From Golubevia sp. BC0850 (lineage: Eukaryota; Basidiomycota; Exobasidiomycetes; Golubeviales; Golubeviaceae): 64,000 nt of DNA. Both the position numbers and the translations under genes were made by a program. Shown piece by piece: positions 23,415-35,610 of this stretch. Position 1 is the first letter of the stretch; each line of letters opens with the position of its first letter. Where the stretch lies: NCBI GenBank assembly GCA_012976225.1, contig JAAVVG010000001.1:1860001-1924000 (forward strand), read 5' to 3'. The notes under the pieces are model-generated. The model was not told where the DNA came from, did no database searches, and was given only the letters and a program-made list of their open reading frames with translations.

Positions 23415-24123
23415 CCTTTATTTCGAGAAGCCCCTTCAAATTATCAGTCCGACTGATTTTCCGAATATCAAGTCGTACGAACGTTGTAATGCATCTTTTG
23501 CAAGGAGGTATCTAGAAGAAGAAGAAGAAGGGGTAATGGTACTCAAGGCTCACAGCGCCTCAGCCGTTGGAACGTGAGGACAACGTGACCTCCTTTCATT
23601 TCATTTTGACTGAACCAGGTTCCTCGAAAGGGATGAGGCAGAATTGACGGACCGCAGAAGTCGCAGTCCAAAGGAAGAGGGTCAAACTCGACGCAGAATT
23701 GACCAAACAGAGTTAGATGCAAGGGGCGGTCCGGACGCCAAGAAGGAAAGAAGGGATGAAAAATTGACGACTTGTGCAGCAGGGGCTCTTCTAGATGTTC
23801 TACATTTATGTATGTGATGTTCCTGTGTGAAGAGCAAAAATCACTGACACCTCGCAGTGGATTCGCCTTCAGAGGGAGGCAACAGACTTGGAAAAACTCC
23901 TGTCCTCTCCCTCTTTCACTCAAGTCTCCCCTTTCTAGCAGTCGTTCAACATGATCACATCTCAAAGAATGAACGCGTCTTGATATTGAGGTATGGATCT
24001 GTTATGCAAGTCGAGGTCATGGCGCCAGAAAAAATCAAAACAATGAACAAGAACAAGAACAAGAACAAGAGAGGAAGAGCAGTCGAAAACAGATGAAGGG
24101 TCAGACCGAAAGTGAGACTTCTC
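23415..24123. other. Intergenic, with a short (CAAGAA)-type repeat
   Basis: About 700 bp without a supported gene between two minus-strand genes. Near 24047-24070 a six-base unit of the AACAAG type is repeated about four times. Nothing else was recognised. Confidence 0.55.
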
Positions 24124-27100
24124 TCAAGTAGTGATCTTTTCGATGAGCCTGCGAAAAAAGTAAGGGGTGGTCAGAAAAGAGGAAACTCAGTGTGCGTTCG
24201 CTGAGGGGTTCGAGACGAGAGAGAGAACGTGTACTCACGTCTTCCAGAAATCACCATCATCATCGGCTTGGTTAGATTCTTGATTCATTAGAGGAGAGAA
24301 TTGAGGAGCTGTAGATTGTTGTTGTTGCTGTTGAAGAGCTTGAAGACTGATGTTTTCGAAGGGAGCGAATGAATTCATCATGCTTTGATCAGCGGCAACG
24401 GGTTGACCTGAGTAATCGGTTCCGTACACGCTTGGGAAAGATAGATTATAGTGGGCGACAGGATTTGAAGGGCCGCCAAAAAATGGAGGATTGGGAGAAG
24501 AAAAGGAGTTGAAAGAGGATTGACCTTGACGAGCGCTCAAGCCGTTGCCTCCGTTCCCATCTACTCCTGTCTCGAAGTCTACGAGACCTCCGGAAGCGAA
24601 TTCGGCTCTGTACCAAGCGTCGAATAGTTGCTGAGCGTGATCAGCAGATTTCTCACCAGATCCTCCACCCAGAGGACTCTCACCGGGAGTCGCTGCTGCA
24701 CCAGAGCGAGGAACGAGGGGGGAAGCCATGCTGCCGTTGCTGGAAGTTGAGGTGGAGTAGCGATGATGAGATGCCTGAGCGAGGGGCGAAGAGGCTCCTT
24801 GTTGTCCGAGACCTAGAAGCAAGCTTGCTGTAGCGTGCTCTCCTTCGTCCTCTGGACCAGAAGACATGCTTCCGCTCTTGGTGGGCCTGCTTCTTTTGAT
24901 GCTCCTTCCTCCTTCGGTTTGACTGTCCCTCTTGTTTCCTGTACCATTGCCGTGAGTTGCCTGAGCCAGATGGGAGGTAGAGGGGGGTTCTGAAGGGGGT
25001 GGTTGTGAACGCAGTTCGTCCGATTTCTTCAAGAAGAGCTCTAGAATACTGGTCTCTCGTTCTCTCATCTCATCTTTGACGTACTCTCCTGCTTCTCTCA
25101 GCTTCTGAAGCTTGAATCCGACAGTAGTGAAGTAGTGTTGGAGGTGATTACGAAGAGTAGGAGCTTTGGGAGAGAATGGATCTAGGACCAAGGCGATTCC
25201 ACAGATCAGCAAACTCGAGAACCATTTGGAGGATCCGATTTGGACTTGAAAGGCTCGAGAGATTGGGTTGGGAGCGAACTTCGACTTGAGCACCTCGATG
25301 AAGGACCCGCGAAGGACGATGTCGTGATGAGCAGCTTCGATGCATGCTGTTCTAGAAGGGAGGTATCGTGTTCCATGAGGTCCACTAGAGCGAAGGAGAT
25401 AAGGTCGATGTAGAGTCGTCCTCAAGAAGTTGACTAATGAACAAATAGAGAAAAGCCAAAGTCAGTCGGGAGTGTCGATTCTACCTTAGTTACTTCGATT
25501 CAATTGTACTCACCCTCATTCTCGATCAGATAGCGATGGACATAGAGGAAAGGAAAGGCTTCATCAATCTCCTTATCAGGCTCTTCCACGGCGTCTCCTG
25601 CAGCAGTCAGCGGAGATCTGAAATGAGCTGGCAGATTAGCTCTGAAAGCGAGTATCTCTTGATCGAGTTGAAGGATCTCAGAATAGTGAACTCTCTTGTG
25701 GACGTTCTGGAATCTGTGAGGAGAATATTGACAAAGAAAGATGGCAAATACAAAAGTTAGAGAAGGTTTATCCTATCGAAGGCAGAGAGGACGTTCTGAG
25801 ATGAGGGAAGGTACTCACGACGAGATGATCTTTCCCATCAGAACAGCGATGTGATGCCTTTGAGAGGTGTGAGTCATTAGAGTCGGTGGTTTGACACCAG
25901 ACGGAAATTTAGCTAGGATGTGCTGCGGAATCGAGGCGGCAGCGTTGTCAAAGTCGAAGACATCATCGTTCGGCGGAAGAGTGTCGCAAACGTCGTCATC
26001 GACCGACGTAGGTCTGGACATCGACATGCAAAGGATCCGATCTCCAAAGTAGACACTAGACCAAACTCTACGACGAAGTTCGCTCTCCTTCTCTCCCAGT
26101 CCAAGGTGTTTTGGTTCTCTGTGAAGTCCTATTGCGTGAGAAGCCTTCACGGCCGTAGCCGCCAAAGTCCAACTCTCACTGATTCTCTTGTCTAGGACCA
26201 GGAATCGAGTAGCGAGGTTGAGACAGATGACGTGTTCTATGCTGTCAACTCCGAGGACTGCAGAGATGAAGAGAGCTCTTCGAGTTGCCGTATGCCACTT
26301 CCTAGCTTGGAACCTCCTTGACCTTGGCCCGTCAGGAAAAATGGAATCTGGAGCTGACATAGACGCAATACTCAGCAGAGCCATCATGATTCCGTATAGG
26401 TTGATGTTTTGAGGGACCAAGACTGGATCTGCTTTCATCAAGAACTCGAATGATTGCCTGAGAGATTGCTCTGGAAGAGGTTGACGAACCCAGTTGATCT
26501 CTTTGAAGAAGTGATCGAGTAATGCTTGAACTGTCTCTTTCGACGGTAAATCCGCTAGGAGAATCGAAGATGAACCATTCGAGCCGAATTCCTTCATGGC
26601 GTCGTCCAAAGAGCCTGGGACATCAGGTCTCGGCGGAGGGTCGTAGAAGGACGTGGCTTTTGGAATCTGAAGGAAGGAGAGAAAATCAATGAGAACAAGA
26701 GAACGGGAGGTACACTTTAGCATCTCAAAAGGGAGAGTGGAGGATAATCGGGACTCACAGCTTCCAAAAGAGGTCCAATTCGACTTTCCACGGCCTTCGC
26801 TTCAACTTGGTTGAATGGAACAGCTTCTCCTCCATTCTCACTATCACTGTCGTTTCCAGCTTCATCCACAGCATTTGGTCTCCCACGAGTAGAGGCATGA
26901 CCTCCTGCTCCTGCTCCAGCTCCAGATCCTTGCATTTGAATTTGTCGTTGCTGTTGTTGGGTATGAAAGTGCTGAGCTTGAACTTGTGATTGAAATGCGA
27001 CTTGAGAAGTGACTGAATCCAATCTATCGATGATATTTCTGAAACCATCATCCATTAGAGATTCCAACCTCTTCATCCTAGCAGCCACATCGGTGGTATC

Positions 27101-27737
27101 GTCTCCAGGTCTGAAAGTTTTGCAGAGTTCTGGTACATTTCTAGCAGTGCAGTGTTGGCATGGCGTATTCCTATCACATTTCTGCTTGCGCCTGTGGCAC
27201 TCGGTACCTAGAAACGATAAGAAGGAGCATGGAAGTTAGAAGGAATGTCTCCACCACCTGTGCTGCTCTTTCCTTCACTGCTGTCGACTTCATCACAGCA
27301 CCTTCTCTACAATCCTCAAGTCTACGTGAGCATGCTCCGAGTCACTCACAGGAATAATGGATTCTCTCCTTCCTCTTGCCAGTGGCTGCTGCGCTTCCCG
27401 GAGCTGGACCTGCTCTCTTTCCACCTTTGATGGGAGATTTAGAATCCTGATGTTCTTCTTCATTGCTTTGAAAGGAAGTTGGAGTTGAATTCTGAGGGAA
27501 AGGCGGTTGTTGTTGTTGAATGTGTTGCCTTTGATCTTGCCAATAAGGATTAATATTTGAGGAAGAGGAGGAAGAGGAAGCTTGCTGCTGAAGTCTCTGT
27601 TGCTCTTCAGGCTGAATTGCGTACTGAGGTCTTGGAAGTGGTGGAGCTCTATACTGCTGATCTTGAAAATTAGACATCATCGATTCAGGATGAATTGAAT
27701 GAGAGGTTATAAGAAATTTCCCTGATGGACCTTCCAT
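24124..27737 (-). CDS. Zn2Cys6 transcription factor with fungal-specific regulatory domain
   Basis: Nuclear regulator of 1034 residues with unknown targets. Exons: 27737-27350, 27207-26759, 26666-25819, 25713-25514, 25433-24239 and 24148-24124. The Zn cluster reads CTECHRRKQKCDRNTPCQHC then TARNVPELC; intron 1 splits the codon of its first cysteine. The fungal_trans domain is clear (DHFFKEINWVRQPLPEQSL, ICLNLATRFLVLDKRISESW, HAIGLHREPKHLGL, RRRVWSSVYFGDRILCMSMS, RPTSVDDDVCDTLPP). The tail is Ser/Gly-rich with a QQQQQQ run. The last intron is optional: unspliced, a TGA in the donor ends the protein FWKT; spliced, eight codons (LIEKITT and stop) are added. The start at 27737 is only 27 bp from the divergent gene; ATG at 27683 is a real alternative. 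Confidence 0.85.
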
Positions 27738-27764
27738 CTTCCAATCCCCCCCCCCTCCACCCAC

Positions 27765-29200
27765 ATGACAACGTCAACTATTTCCTCTTTGTTTCTTCTT
27801 TTACCAGATGAAGTGACAGACAGTATAGTACATATCATTCACTCACCTTCAATTAGAACTCTAGACTTCGATCCGAACCTCAAAACCCTCTCCTCCCTCT
27901 CCAGAACGAATTCCACATTCCATTCAAGATGCACACCCTTCATCTACGATACCATCAGACTGCCACTAACTCACACTCCTGAGGGTTCTTCTCTTCCCTT
28001 ATTAATCGCATCGAGAGACACGATCGGAGTCAACCTGGCAAGAACCATGAGACAAAGTCAGACGCTCGCCTCTCTCGTCATGGAAGTAGAGATCACTTCA
28101 AGATGGGCTCCCGAAGATGGAATGGAGAGAAACAGAGAAGCATACGAAGACATTCTCAATGCCTCGAAATCGGTTTGCGGATTAGCTTTCTACGTAGGGA
28201 GGGTGAGTCTCAACCATCGACTCTTGCCTTTCTGGAACAGTGGAAAGCGTTCTTATTTTTCCTCTCTCATTCATCCTTCTCACTGCAGGGAGAATACAAT
28301 CAAGTGCTTCAATCTATCAGCAGCTCATATCCTAACCTAAAGTGTCTTTCTATCGGAGTAGAAAACCTAGAGAGGGAGCTGAAGACTCCTCTTCTACAAC
28401 CTCAACTCGCTCCTAAGCTAGTTCCTTCGAATGGATCTGGAAAGCTGGATTTGAGGACCTCTTATCTAGCTCCAAACCTGATTCATCTCTCACTTCAGCT
28501 TCCTTCCTACATAAAACTGGGAGAGAAGGCCAATCTGATCCTTGCAAGCCTCCCACCTACGATACTTTTTCTGGAAATTGCTCTGCTGCTCAACCCAAGG
28601 GAGCTTTGCGAGGATCTCTCTGGAGAAGCCGACCTTTCAGTTGATTATGGTCCTGGCAGGAAACTCCAAGAGATAGTGAATACCTTATTCAAAACCAGGT
28701 TCGTGAGAAAGGCCAGCGGAGGAGAAGATGTCGAGGAGGTCTCATCGCCCAATGCCAACAATGCAAACAAGGTGGAACTCAGATTGAGTTCTGCAACTCT
28801 ACGGTTCTCTTTAGACGCTGGAACTCTGGAAGCGGATCAAAGAGCTATTCAGCAACTCTCGTCCAGATCGGATCTAGCCTCTTATCTACCTTCTCCCATG
28901 CACTCTTCTTCTGAAGAGCAAGATCCTTTCATTCAGCAACCTTTGAAGCAGAAAGAATTAGATTCTGTAGTGCTCAAGCAGCCGGATCAACTTCTTCGTC
29001 TGATCATAGCTTCTCCAAATCAAGTAAACACCTCCATCGAGGACCCGCCTCTGGCTCCAATTTCCAGAGAGGCTGACACGGCCGGAGTCCTTCTATGGAG
29101 GTCGACATTGAATGATGGGCTCAGAAAGGATTTAATCGGAGAGAAGAAACTCGAGGTTGCGAATGCAAGAAGGGGAAATGATGAAAGTGGAACTCTGTAA
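27765..29200 (+). CDS. F-box-like protein, function unknown
   Basis: A 449-residue protein with two exons, 27765-28202 and 28289-29200, joined in phase 0. The N terminus LLPDEVTDSIVHIIHS followed by LSSLSRTNSTFHSRCTPFIY has the look of a fungal F-box (leucine/proline start, then a hydrophobic helix and a short second helix). The rest shows irregular leucine-rich stretches such as YPNLKCLSIGVENL and LAPNLIHLSLQLPSY. If it is an F-box protein it would recruit substrates to an SCF ubiquitin ligase; the substrate is unknown. Its start codon is at most 81 bp from the start of the divergent Zn2Cys6 factor, so the two may share control. Confidence 0.6.
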
Positions 29201-29397
29201 TCATTCCTTGAAAGTCCAATTTTTTGTTGACGTTTGAAAATCTCTAGACGAGTGTATTGCGAATCTAAATGTATGGGAAAGGAACAAGTACAGAAACAGG
29301 AATGTAACAAGATGAAACAAGTGATGCGAGAAAAGAACATGATATACAATGAAAAGAATTTGGTCTATTAGTGATACGAATGGTGAGGTGGGTCAAT

Positions 29398-31543
29398 CTA
29401 ATCGGCGTACGTTGAGTGAGCTCTAAGAGAAGCACCCTTTAGCTTCAAGAGGTAGAGGATTGGGATCATGAGAGCGGTAATTCCAGCTAGAAATGACGAG
29501 CCAGGTCCGATGCCCAATCTCTGGTAGTAGACGGTTCCAAAGAGTAGGAAGGCTGAGGCGATGGTAGGTCTGAAGAGGTCGTTTGAAGCCAAGATAGAGG
29601 CTGCGTAGCGATAGTAGGACATCGGTAAGTAGGTCAAGATGGATTGGAAAAGTAAGAAAGACCTGTGGAGAGAGAGAGAGGGAGGGAGAGGTTAGCGGCA
29701 TGCATTTGCAAAGGGAGACGTCTCTTTTTACTCACCTGGAAAGTACAGAGCACTTCCGATGATGGGCACAATCCAATGAATAGATTCCCTTGCGGACCAA
29801 CCGTAGATTAACAGAGCTGCAAGGATGAAGAAACTGGCAAACAAACCCGCCTCCCATCGATCTTCGGGACTCATGACTCCTGTCTTTTGGAATCTGACAT
29901 CGACGATGTAGCGGAAGAAGAGCATGTAGACTGGGACGGTGATAAATGCGGCCACCGCGACTCCGAGGTCTGAGAGAAGGTAAGACGAGATGGAAAGAAG
30001 GGAGGTCAAGCAAGGCGGCAGCGGTCTCTAAAGAATGCTGGAAAGAAGAAATCCTTTATACTCACAAGGCAGACCCTGAGAACGTTGAGAGAAGCCATAG
30101 ATACCTCCGAATACAAGAGGCATCGACTCGAAGAAGAGGTAGAAGCAAGCGTAGGCTAGTCCAAGGTAGACGTTTGCGAAGAGGAAGAGCAGGATAGGTC
30201 TCACCACACTCTCTTTGAGCAGTTGCAAGCTTGATTCTTGAGCCTGATCGATCTCGCTTTGAGACTTCAGGTTCTGGAATCCTGTCAGCTTCCTGAGACA
30301 TTGAGCTCTTCTTAAGAGAATGGCTCCCTCGTAAGTCTCTGGCAGTAAGAAGATCATGATGGCGAGATAGATTCCAGCTGGAATGAGAATGATGTAGAGA
30401 GGCCATCTCCATCCAAGCGCTTGAGCTGCGGAATTTCCCATGACTAGACCCAAGATTGGACCAACTGAGACAACCGAGAGGAGGGAAGTGACGGTGTCAG
30501 CGAGCGGAAGAGATGGCATCGCCAGAGCAGATCTTAAACTCACGGACCGCTCCAAACGCCCAAATGACAATGGCATAAGGCAACTTCATAGGAGAATAGA
30601 TGTCCGAAAGAGAAGCTCCTAAAGAGTCAGAGAAGAAAGAGGCATCGAGTCGGACAGAGAATAGATCGTACTTGCTGTCGACGCGTTACTCACCTCCAGT
30701 CGCAAGGGCTGGACTTCCAAAGATCCCAGTGAAGAATCTCATGGCCTACATAGAGGGATGAGGAAAGAGGGTCAGTGAAAATATCGCGAGTTGAAGATCG
30801 CGAAGACTGAACTGACCATGAGCGTGGAGTAGTTTGGCGACAGAGCTGTAACGATCGAAAGCAGAAGGAAGAGTAGAGCGGTGGGCAGGTAGACTCCATT
30901 CATTCCTTCCGTTCTGTGGGATCTTGCTCATTGGAGAGAGAATTATTGGACCTGCGTAGTGTGGTGTTAGAATGCAATTTACAAGGTTAGCTCTTGTACG
31001 TAACGATCGGTAAAGGTACAATTTTGACCTTTTTACGAGCCCTTGAATACAGAATGTATCACCGATTCGACTATGTCCTAGTCGCTCACCTATTCTGTAA
31101 GCGAAAATTTAGATGGAGAGTCCTCCAATCGCCTGACGGTCTGAGATGTTGAAGTCCTCGATTAGACCTGGAATACTGGCCGTGTAGATGGACGAAGCCA
31201 TGTAGACGGAAAAGGTGTAGAAGCAAATGCTGAAGGCTATGAGAGACTTTTGAACGACAGAGAAGTTACTGAGAGAAGGGGAGAAGGAGGGGGCAGATTA
31301 GGGGAGAGGTCATCGAGGCGAAGGGTGAGGCTTTCTGAGCGACGATCTCTCTGTCAAACCTTTAGCTGTGACCTTCAAGGAGGTGAGACCAAAGAGATAT
31401 GAAAAGAAACCGAAGAACTTACTGTGGGTTCTCCGGATCATTTTCTTCCCATCCAACGATGTGACGGTCTGCGAGTCAGTGGCCACGCTCTTCTCCGACT
31501 CGATCTCGAGCTTCTTCTCTTCCGAAGCTGAAGCTGGAATCAT
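29398..31543 (-). pseudogene. Broken MFS drug:H+ antiporter (DHA1) gene
   Basis: Homologous to fungal 12-TM DHA1 exporters but not able to encode one protein as read. Recognisable exons are near 31543-31423, 31268-31090, 30951-30817, 30745-30694, 30618-30544, 30464-30066, 29969-29736 and 29662-29398. They carry NFSVVQKSLIAFSICFYTF, SDIYSPMKLPYAIVIWAF, ALGWRWPLYIILIPAGIYLA, TYEGAILLRRA, FQKTGVMSPEDRWEAGLF and LLFQSILTYLPMSYYRYAAS. Breaks: the leader frame (SVATDSQTVTSLDG) does not match the frame of WEENDPENPQ; a TAA at 31111-31109 sits between LSI and IFAY; a GAAT duplication near 30900 shifts the frame between GRN and GVYLPTALL; and the last exon is out of phase. Everything else, including most splice sites, is intact, so decay looks recent. 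Sequence error at all four places is unlikely. Confidence 0.8.
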
Positions 31544-32439
31544 CACTGAAATACGAACAGAGTTCGTCGTGTTTTGAGACTCGAAGTCATCTTTGACTGA
31601 GGCTGGCTTGCTGTTGGATGGAGAAGGGAAAGGGCTTTGACTGAATTGAAGTACGGTGTAATCTGGGTTTTGGTCTTGGAAAGGTACTAGACGACCTGAA
31701 GACAGAAAGGTTGAGAGAGGAGCCGACGAAAGAAGTCTGGAAGGCGCTCATTCTGGAAGGGGTAGATAGATTGAGTTTGAGGTTGGTTGCTTCTTGGATT
31801 GAGAGAAGAAGGAGTTGGAAAGGTTGCGGATCATTTACAGTAACTTTTTTGGAAGTCTTCTTATACTGTTTTCGGGGTGAAGGATTTGAAATGAAGGGAT
31901 AGGAAGGAGTCATCATTTTGCATGAGGTGACAGGTGTTAATGTCTTCAGGAGATGAGGATGACGCGCAGTAAGGAGCGATACGAATGGGTCCGCTCCACC
32001 TTTGATCGTTCTTGATCGCTGGATCCAAATCACGCCCGGATAATCTCTCTTGTCACTTTGAATGTACAGCTGGCCTACCGTTTGATGCGCAAGAGCTATG
32101 TGGCTTTCAAGATAGGTTCTACCTCGCTCTTAAGGGATCCCCATGCATTGATTTCTTCGATCCTCCATCTATCACTTACTTTTCATCGTTCAACAGTCGA
32201 CAGTCATTCGGTTTGAGTGGAGAGTTTAAACAACAGACAGAAGAGAAAAAGTATTGTAGTTTCACTGATTTCACTTTGTCTGTGTTCTTTTCAAAAGTTG
32301 GGCCATTAATTTTCACCCTTCGACGCGCCCTTCCCTCTTCTCCGTTTTTCAATTCCCAGCCCTGGTTGATTCAAATGCTGAAGAAGGTTCTTGAGTCGTC
32401 TCTGGAGCGAACGAAAGCTTGCATCGAGACTGATGTGCT
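31544..32439. other. Intergenic beyond the MFS pseudogene
   Basis: About 900 bp. The pseudogene's leader frame stays open upstream of 31543 for about 45 codons (QDQNPDYTVLQFSQ...), so its original start may have lain near 31680-31750. The rest holds short open frames on both strands with no recognisable domain. Confidence 0.4.
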
Positions 32440-34193
32440 TCAGATTTGGGAGATCCACCCTTCCACTGACGGGCAGGCTTTGTCTCCAGTTCCGACTGCG
32501 ACGGAGAGAGAGAGAGAGATAAGGAGAGAGAAGGAGAGAGAGAAGGAGAGAGAGGAAAGGGGGGGGGAAGGGAACGTTGAAAGTATCGATAAGCTGAAAA
32601 GATCGAATGCTCGATTCTTGCGACCCTTTCTACTGGTTGAGAATTGAACTCACCAATTTCTCCAGGTTGCAAGATTTTGAATTTCACCTTCCCTTCTGGA
32701 AAGAGATCTGTATTCTTGAGCGACTTGATTGAAAGCTCCCAATCTTCCGTTTCATCAGGCTTTGACCCTTTCTCACAAAGATCCGAAGGTACTACTACTT
32801 GTTTCAAATTTGCAAGAGTCGTGCTTGTGAGAAATTGAGACAAAGATGAATCCCTCTTCCCAGTGATCATGTGATCCACTAATTGAACCAACTGAAGAGT
32901 CTCTAAAGTTCTTGTAACCACACTGCCGCTCTGAAGACTAACCACATCGATCAAGGCCCCCCCCCCAATTCCTAAAATTTTGAGAGATTTGAAGACTGAG
33001 AATCGGAAATTGGTTCGCCTATCGGAGCCCATGTCAAGAGTCTGAGGTGTTTCAGAGACCAGTAGGATTTATCTAAAGCTCCAAAGAATCCTAATCTCCA
33101 GCTAGCCTCTCTTGTTCTCGAAGTCGAACGCTGTGATAGTCCGGAGATCTTCAGAGAACATAAATTGGAAGTGACTTGAAGGAAATTATACACACTCTCT
33201 GTAAATCTGTTCCCTCCCCTCCAAAGCTTCCCTTGCTCTTCTGGCAGATCCCACCAGCACATTTCCTCATTATCCTGTTCAATAAGCACCGGCTTAATAG
33301 CTAGGTGCTTGACTTTGGAACGTCCTTTGAAGGTGCTTGCGAAATCTGCTAGAAAATGAGCGTCTCGAGAACTTAAAGTGCAGGCGATAGCAGCTTGACG
33401 TGAACTTTTGCAAAATAGCAGCATCCAAAGAACATGTCTTGCTGATAACATCCCTCTAGCATCGTTATCCCAAACCAACTCGATGGTTTTCAGAGTAGAG
33501 AGGAACGACAGCGGGATAGTTCGTCCGTCGACTCGTTCCGTGAGAGGAAGGACAAATGTCGAGGCAACTGTGGAGATGACCTCCAGACGAGTCATCCTAC
33601 TGGGAATGAAGCCTTGCACTAAGTCAGCTCCGTGTTTCAGTTTCTCTGGGGTCATTGTTGCTTTGCTGTTGGGCAGCAGCTCGGCCAGGTCGGTAAAAGC
33701 TCTTTTGCACTCCAACACCTGGCCCTTCTTAGCCATTCCAGATCAAGGGTGCGAAAGGATCTAACCATATTTCCGTATTCTGGATGTTTCTGAAGCAGGA
33801 AGTAGCATGTGGCGAGGTAGGTGGGTCCACAGCAGGTGATCTCGTCAAGCAGGAACGGGTACCAGAAATCTCGATTGACCTTGCTACTTAAAGCGACTGC
33901 TTTTAAAACACTGTCTCTCAGGCTGATCAAAGGATTGGGTCATAGAAGTTCGTCAGTGAGAAGGACTACCAAGTCGGTAAGAGGAGAGAAGAGGAAACTT
34001 ACAATTTTGTTTCTACCCTGAGTTGCTTGAAATGGTCTGTCATCTTGATCCCAATTCCCTGCGGCCAGCTCTTGATGACTTCTGCGATGAGACGCATCAC
34101 ATCCTCTGGAAGGTCTTGAAATTCCACTGGTCTCTTCTTCAGGGCTTGACTCTGAGGCATTTTGGTCTGTTGGTCTTGAGAGTAAGAGGACAT
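32440..34193 (-). pseudogene. F-box/LRR-like gene A, frame broken
   Basis: Pieces of one protein are readable. Exon 1 is 34193-34003 with an F-box-like helix, VEFQDLPEDVMRLIAEVIKS. The next exon starts at 33922 (FWYPFLLDEITCCGPTYLA, FRTLDLEWLRR), and the final exon is 32495-32440. Two frame changes occur without a normal intron. Near 33730-33766 only a 38-nt intron could bridge them, while other introns here are about 70 nt or more. Near 32985-33020 the shift lies between SLKHLRLLTWAPIGEPI and FSVFKSLKILGIGGG. Alignment by eye with the gene at 40594-42238 shows they are paralogues and that both frames on each side of the breaks are coding. A pure GA repeat (about 32503-32563) sits in the last intron. 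Confidence 0.55.
32503..32563. repeat. GA-rich simple repeat
   Basis: About 60 bp of GAGAGA/GGAGAGA units on the plus strand, followed by a run of nine G. It lies inside the predicted last intron of the F-box/LRR-like gene, where it forms the pyrimidine tract of the minus strand. Confidence 0.8.
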
Positions 34194-34246
34194 CCTGCTA
34201 ATACAACTCTTCTTCTCGCACGCTCACACCCAATAGCAATTTCAAG

Positions 34247-35610
34247 ATGTCATATTTAACAAGAACTCGACCTACAATCTTCAGCTCTTTACGATTGTCA
34301 AACAATTCAACTTCAACTTCAGCTTCAAATCAGTCTCTCTTGAATTCTTCTCATATCCCAATCTCGATTCCAATTTTGAGCAACTCTTCATCTAGCTCTG
34401 TCATCAATCCTTTCGCTTTTGGAAATGGTGTCCAAATCAGAAACTCTACAAAGAGAGGTGGTGGAAGTACCAAGAATAATAGGAATAGTGCTGGTAAAAG
34501 ATTGGGAGTGAAGAGGTATGGAGGTGAGTCAAAGAAGAAGAACAGCTCCGAGACAGAGACTGCTCGCTGTAGAAGAGAAGAGAGTAGGAGTATGCAGCGA
34601 GAACTTGGAAGAAACAGAACAACGTAGAATTTCGGTCTGTAAGATTCAGGGACTTGGAGAAGGTGTGAAAGCAAGAGAAGGATTGGAGACTGGAGGAAGA
34701 AAGTTAAAATGGAATGAGAAGGATTTGCACCCCTCCGAAAGAGACATGACCAGATTGGAGCTAAGCGAGATTGAATTTTCTCAACTAAGAAGGGTGTTCA
34801 GGATGTCTGAGGGCTATCTTGTAACCGAGGAGAATCGAACCCAATTCGAGCTGCTCTCAGAGGGCAATTCACCCTCCTTTCGAAGTCGAATTTCTCCAGT
34901 TTGAGCTCCATTCCATCAGTGAAATGCACAGTTTCAGTTTGGGTTGCTTTTCGGTGGCATACACCCACTTTCCTGGTCCTAGAAGGCTGAACACCTTCTC
35001 TGTTCCGTTTCATTCTCTGGCTCCTACTCACACACACGCAAACTCTTCCTCTCCCATTCTTATCCTCTCAGGTCAATTCGTCAAAGCTGGGGAAATCCTC
35101 CTACGTCAAAGGGGTACAGAATGGCATCCAGGTCAACACGTTCAAATGGGAACAGATCATACTCTATTCGCAACCGAACCAGGTTGGGTAAGGTTTTACA
35201 AGGAGAAGAAACCAATTCTTGAATCAACAACTACCACTTTATCTCCGTCAACTCCTTCAACTTCAAATTCGTCTCTAATCTCCTCATTCAAACCATCCAC
35301 AATAACTCCTCTATCTCTCACTACCAAACCTCATCCTTCATCTTCAAAATCTGAAAGACGTTACGTTGGGATCTCTTTGAGACAAGATCAAACTTTGCCT
35401 TCTGAATTTGGAGGCGTTAGGGAGAGAAGATTCGGAAAGGTGGATTTGAACTCAATCAAGAGTCAGAGGAAGGAGATTCAGTTGCAAATTTTGGAGGAAG
35501 AACGATTGGGATTGGAGGGAGAAGAGGATGGACTTTGGGTTGATGAAGAAGAAGGTCGTGGATCCAGACTCATTGATTTGGAGAAAGCTGGAGAGGAGCT
35601 GAGGAGTTGA
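34247..35610 (+). CDS. Mitochondrial ribosomal protein bL27m (MRP7-type)
   Basis: Large-subunit mitochondrial ribosomal protein of 271 residues. Exons are 34247-34523 and 35072-35610. The N terminus is Ser/Thr/Arg-rich and free of acidic residues, as expected of a mitochondrial targeting sequence. The L27 core is unmistakable: [20 protein letters not shown], then [20 protein letters not shown], then [20 protein letters not shown] and TEPGWVRFY. The intron falls inside the conserved YGGQF stretch and is 548 nt, unusually long here. A C-terminal extension of about 120 residues ([20 protein letters not shown]...) follows, as in fungal MRP7 proteins. Its start is 53 bp from the divergent F-box/LRR-like gene. 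Confidence 0.93.

Noticed and set aside
32012-32647. A 211-codon open frame on the plus strand
   Set aside because: It runs through the GA simple repeat and opposite the intron and exons of the F-box/LRR-like gene; it has no domain or codon pattern of its own.
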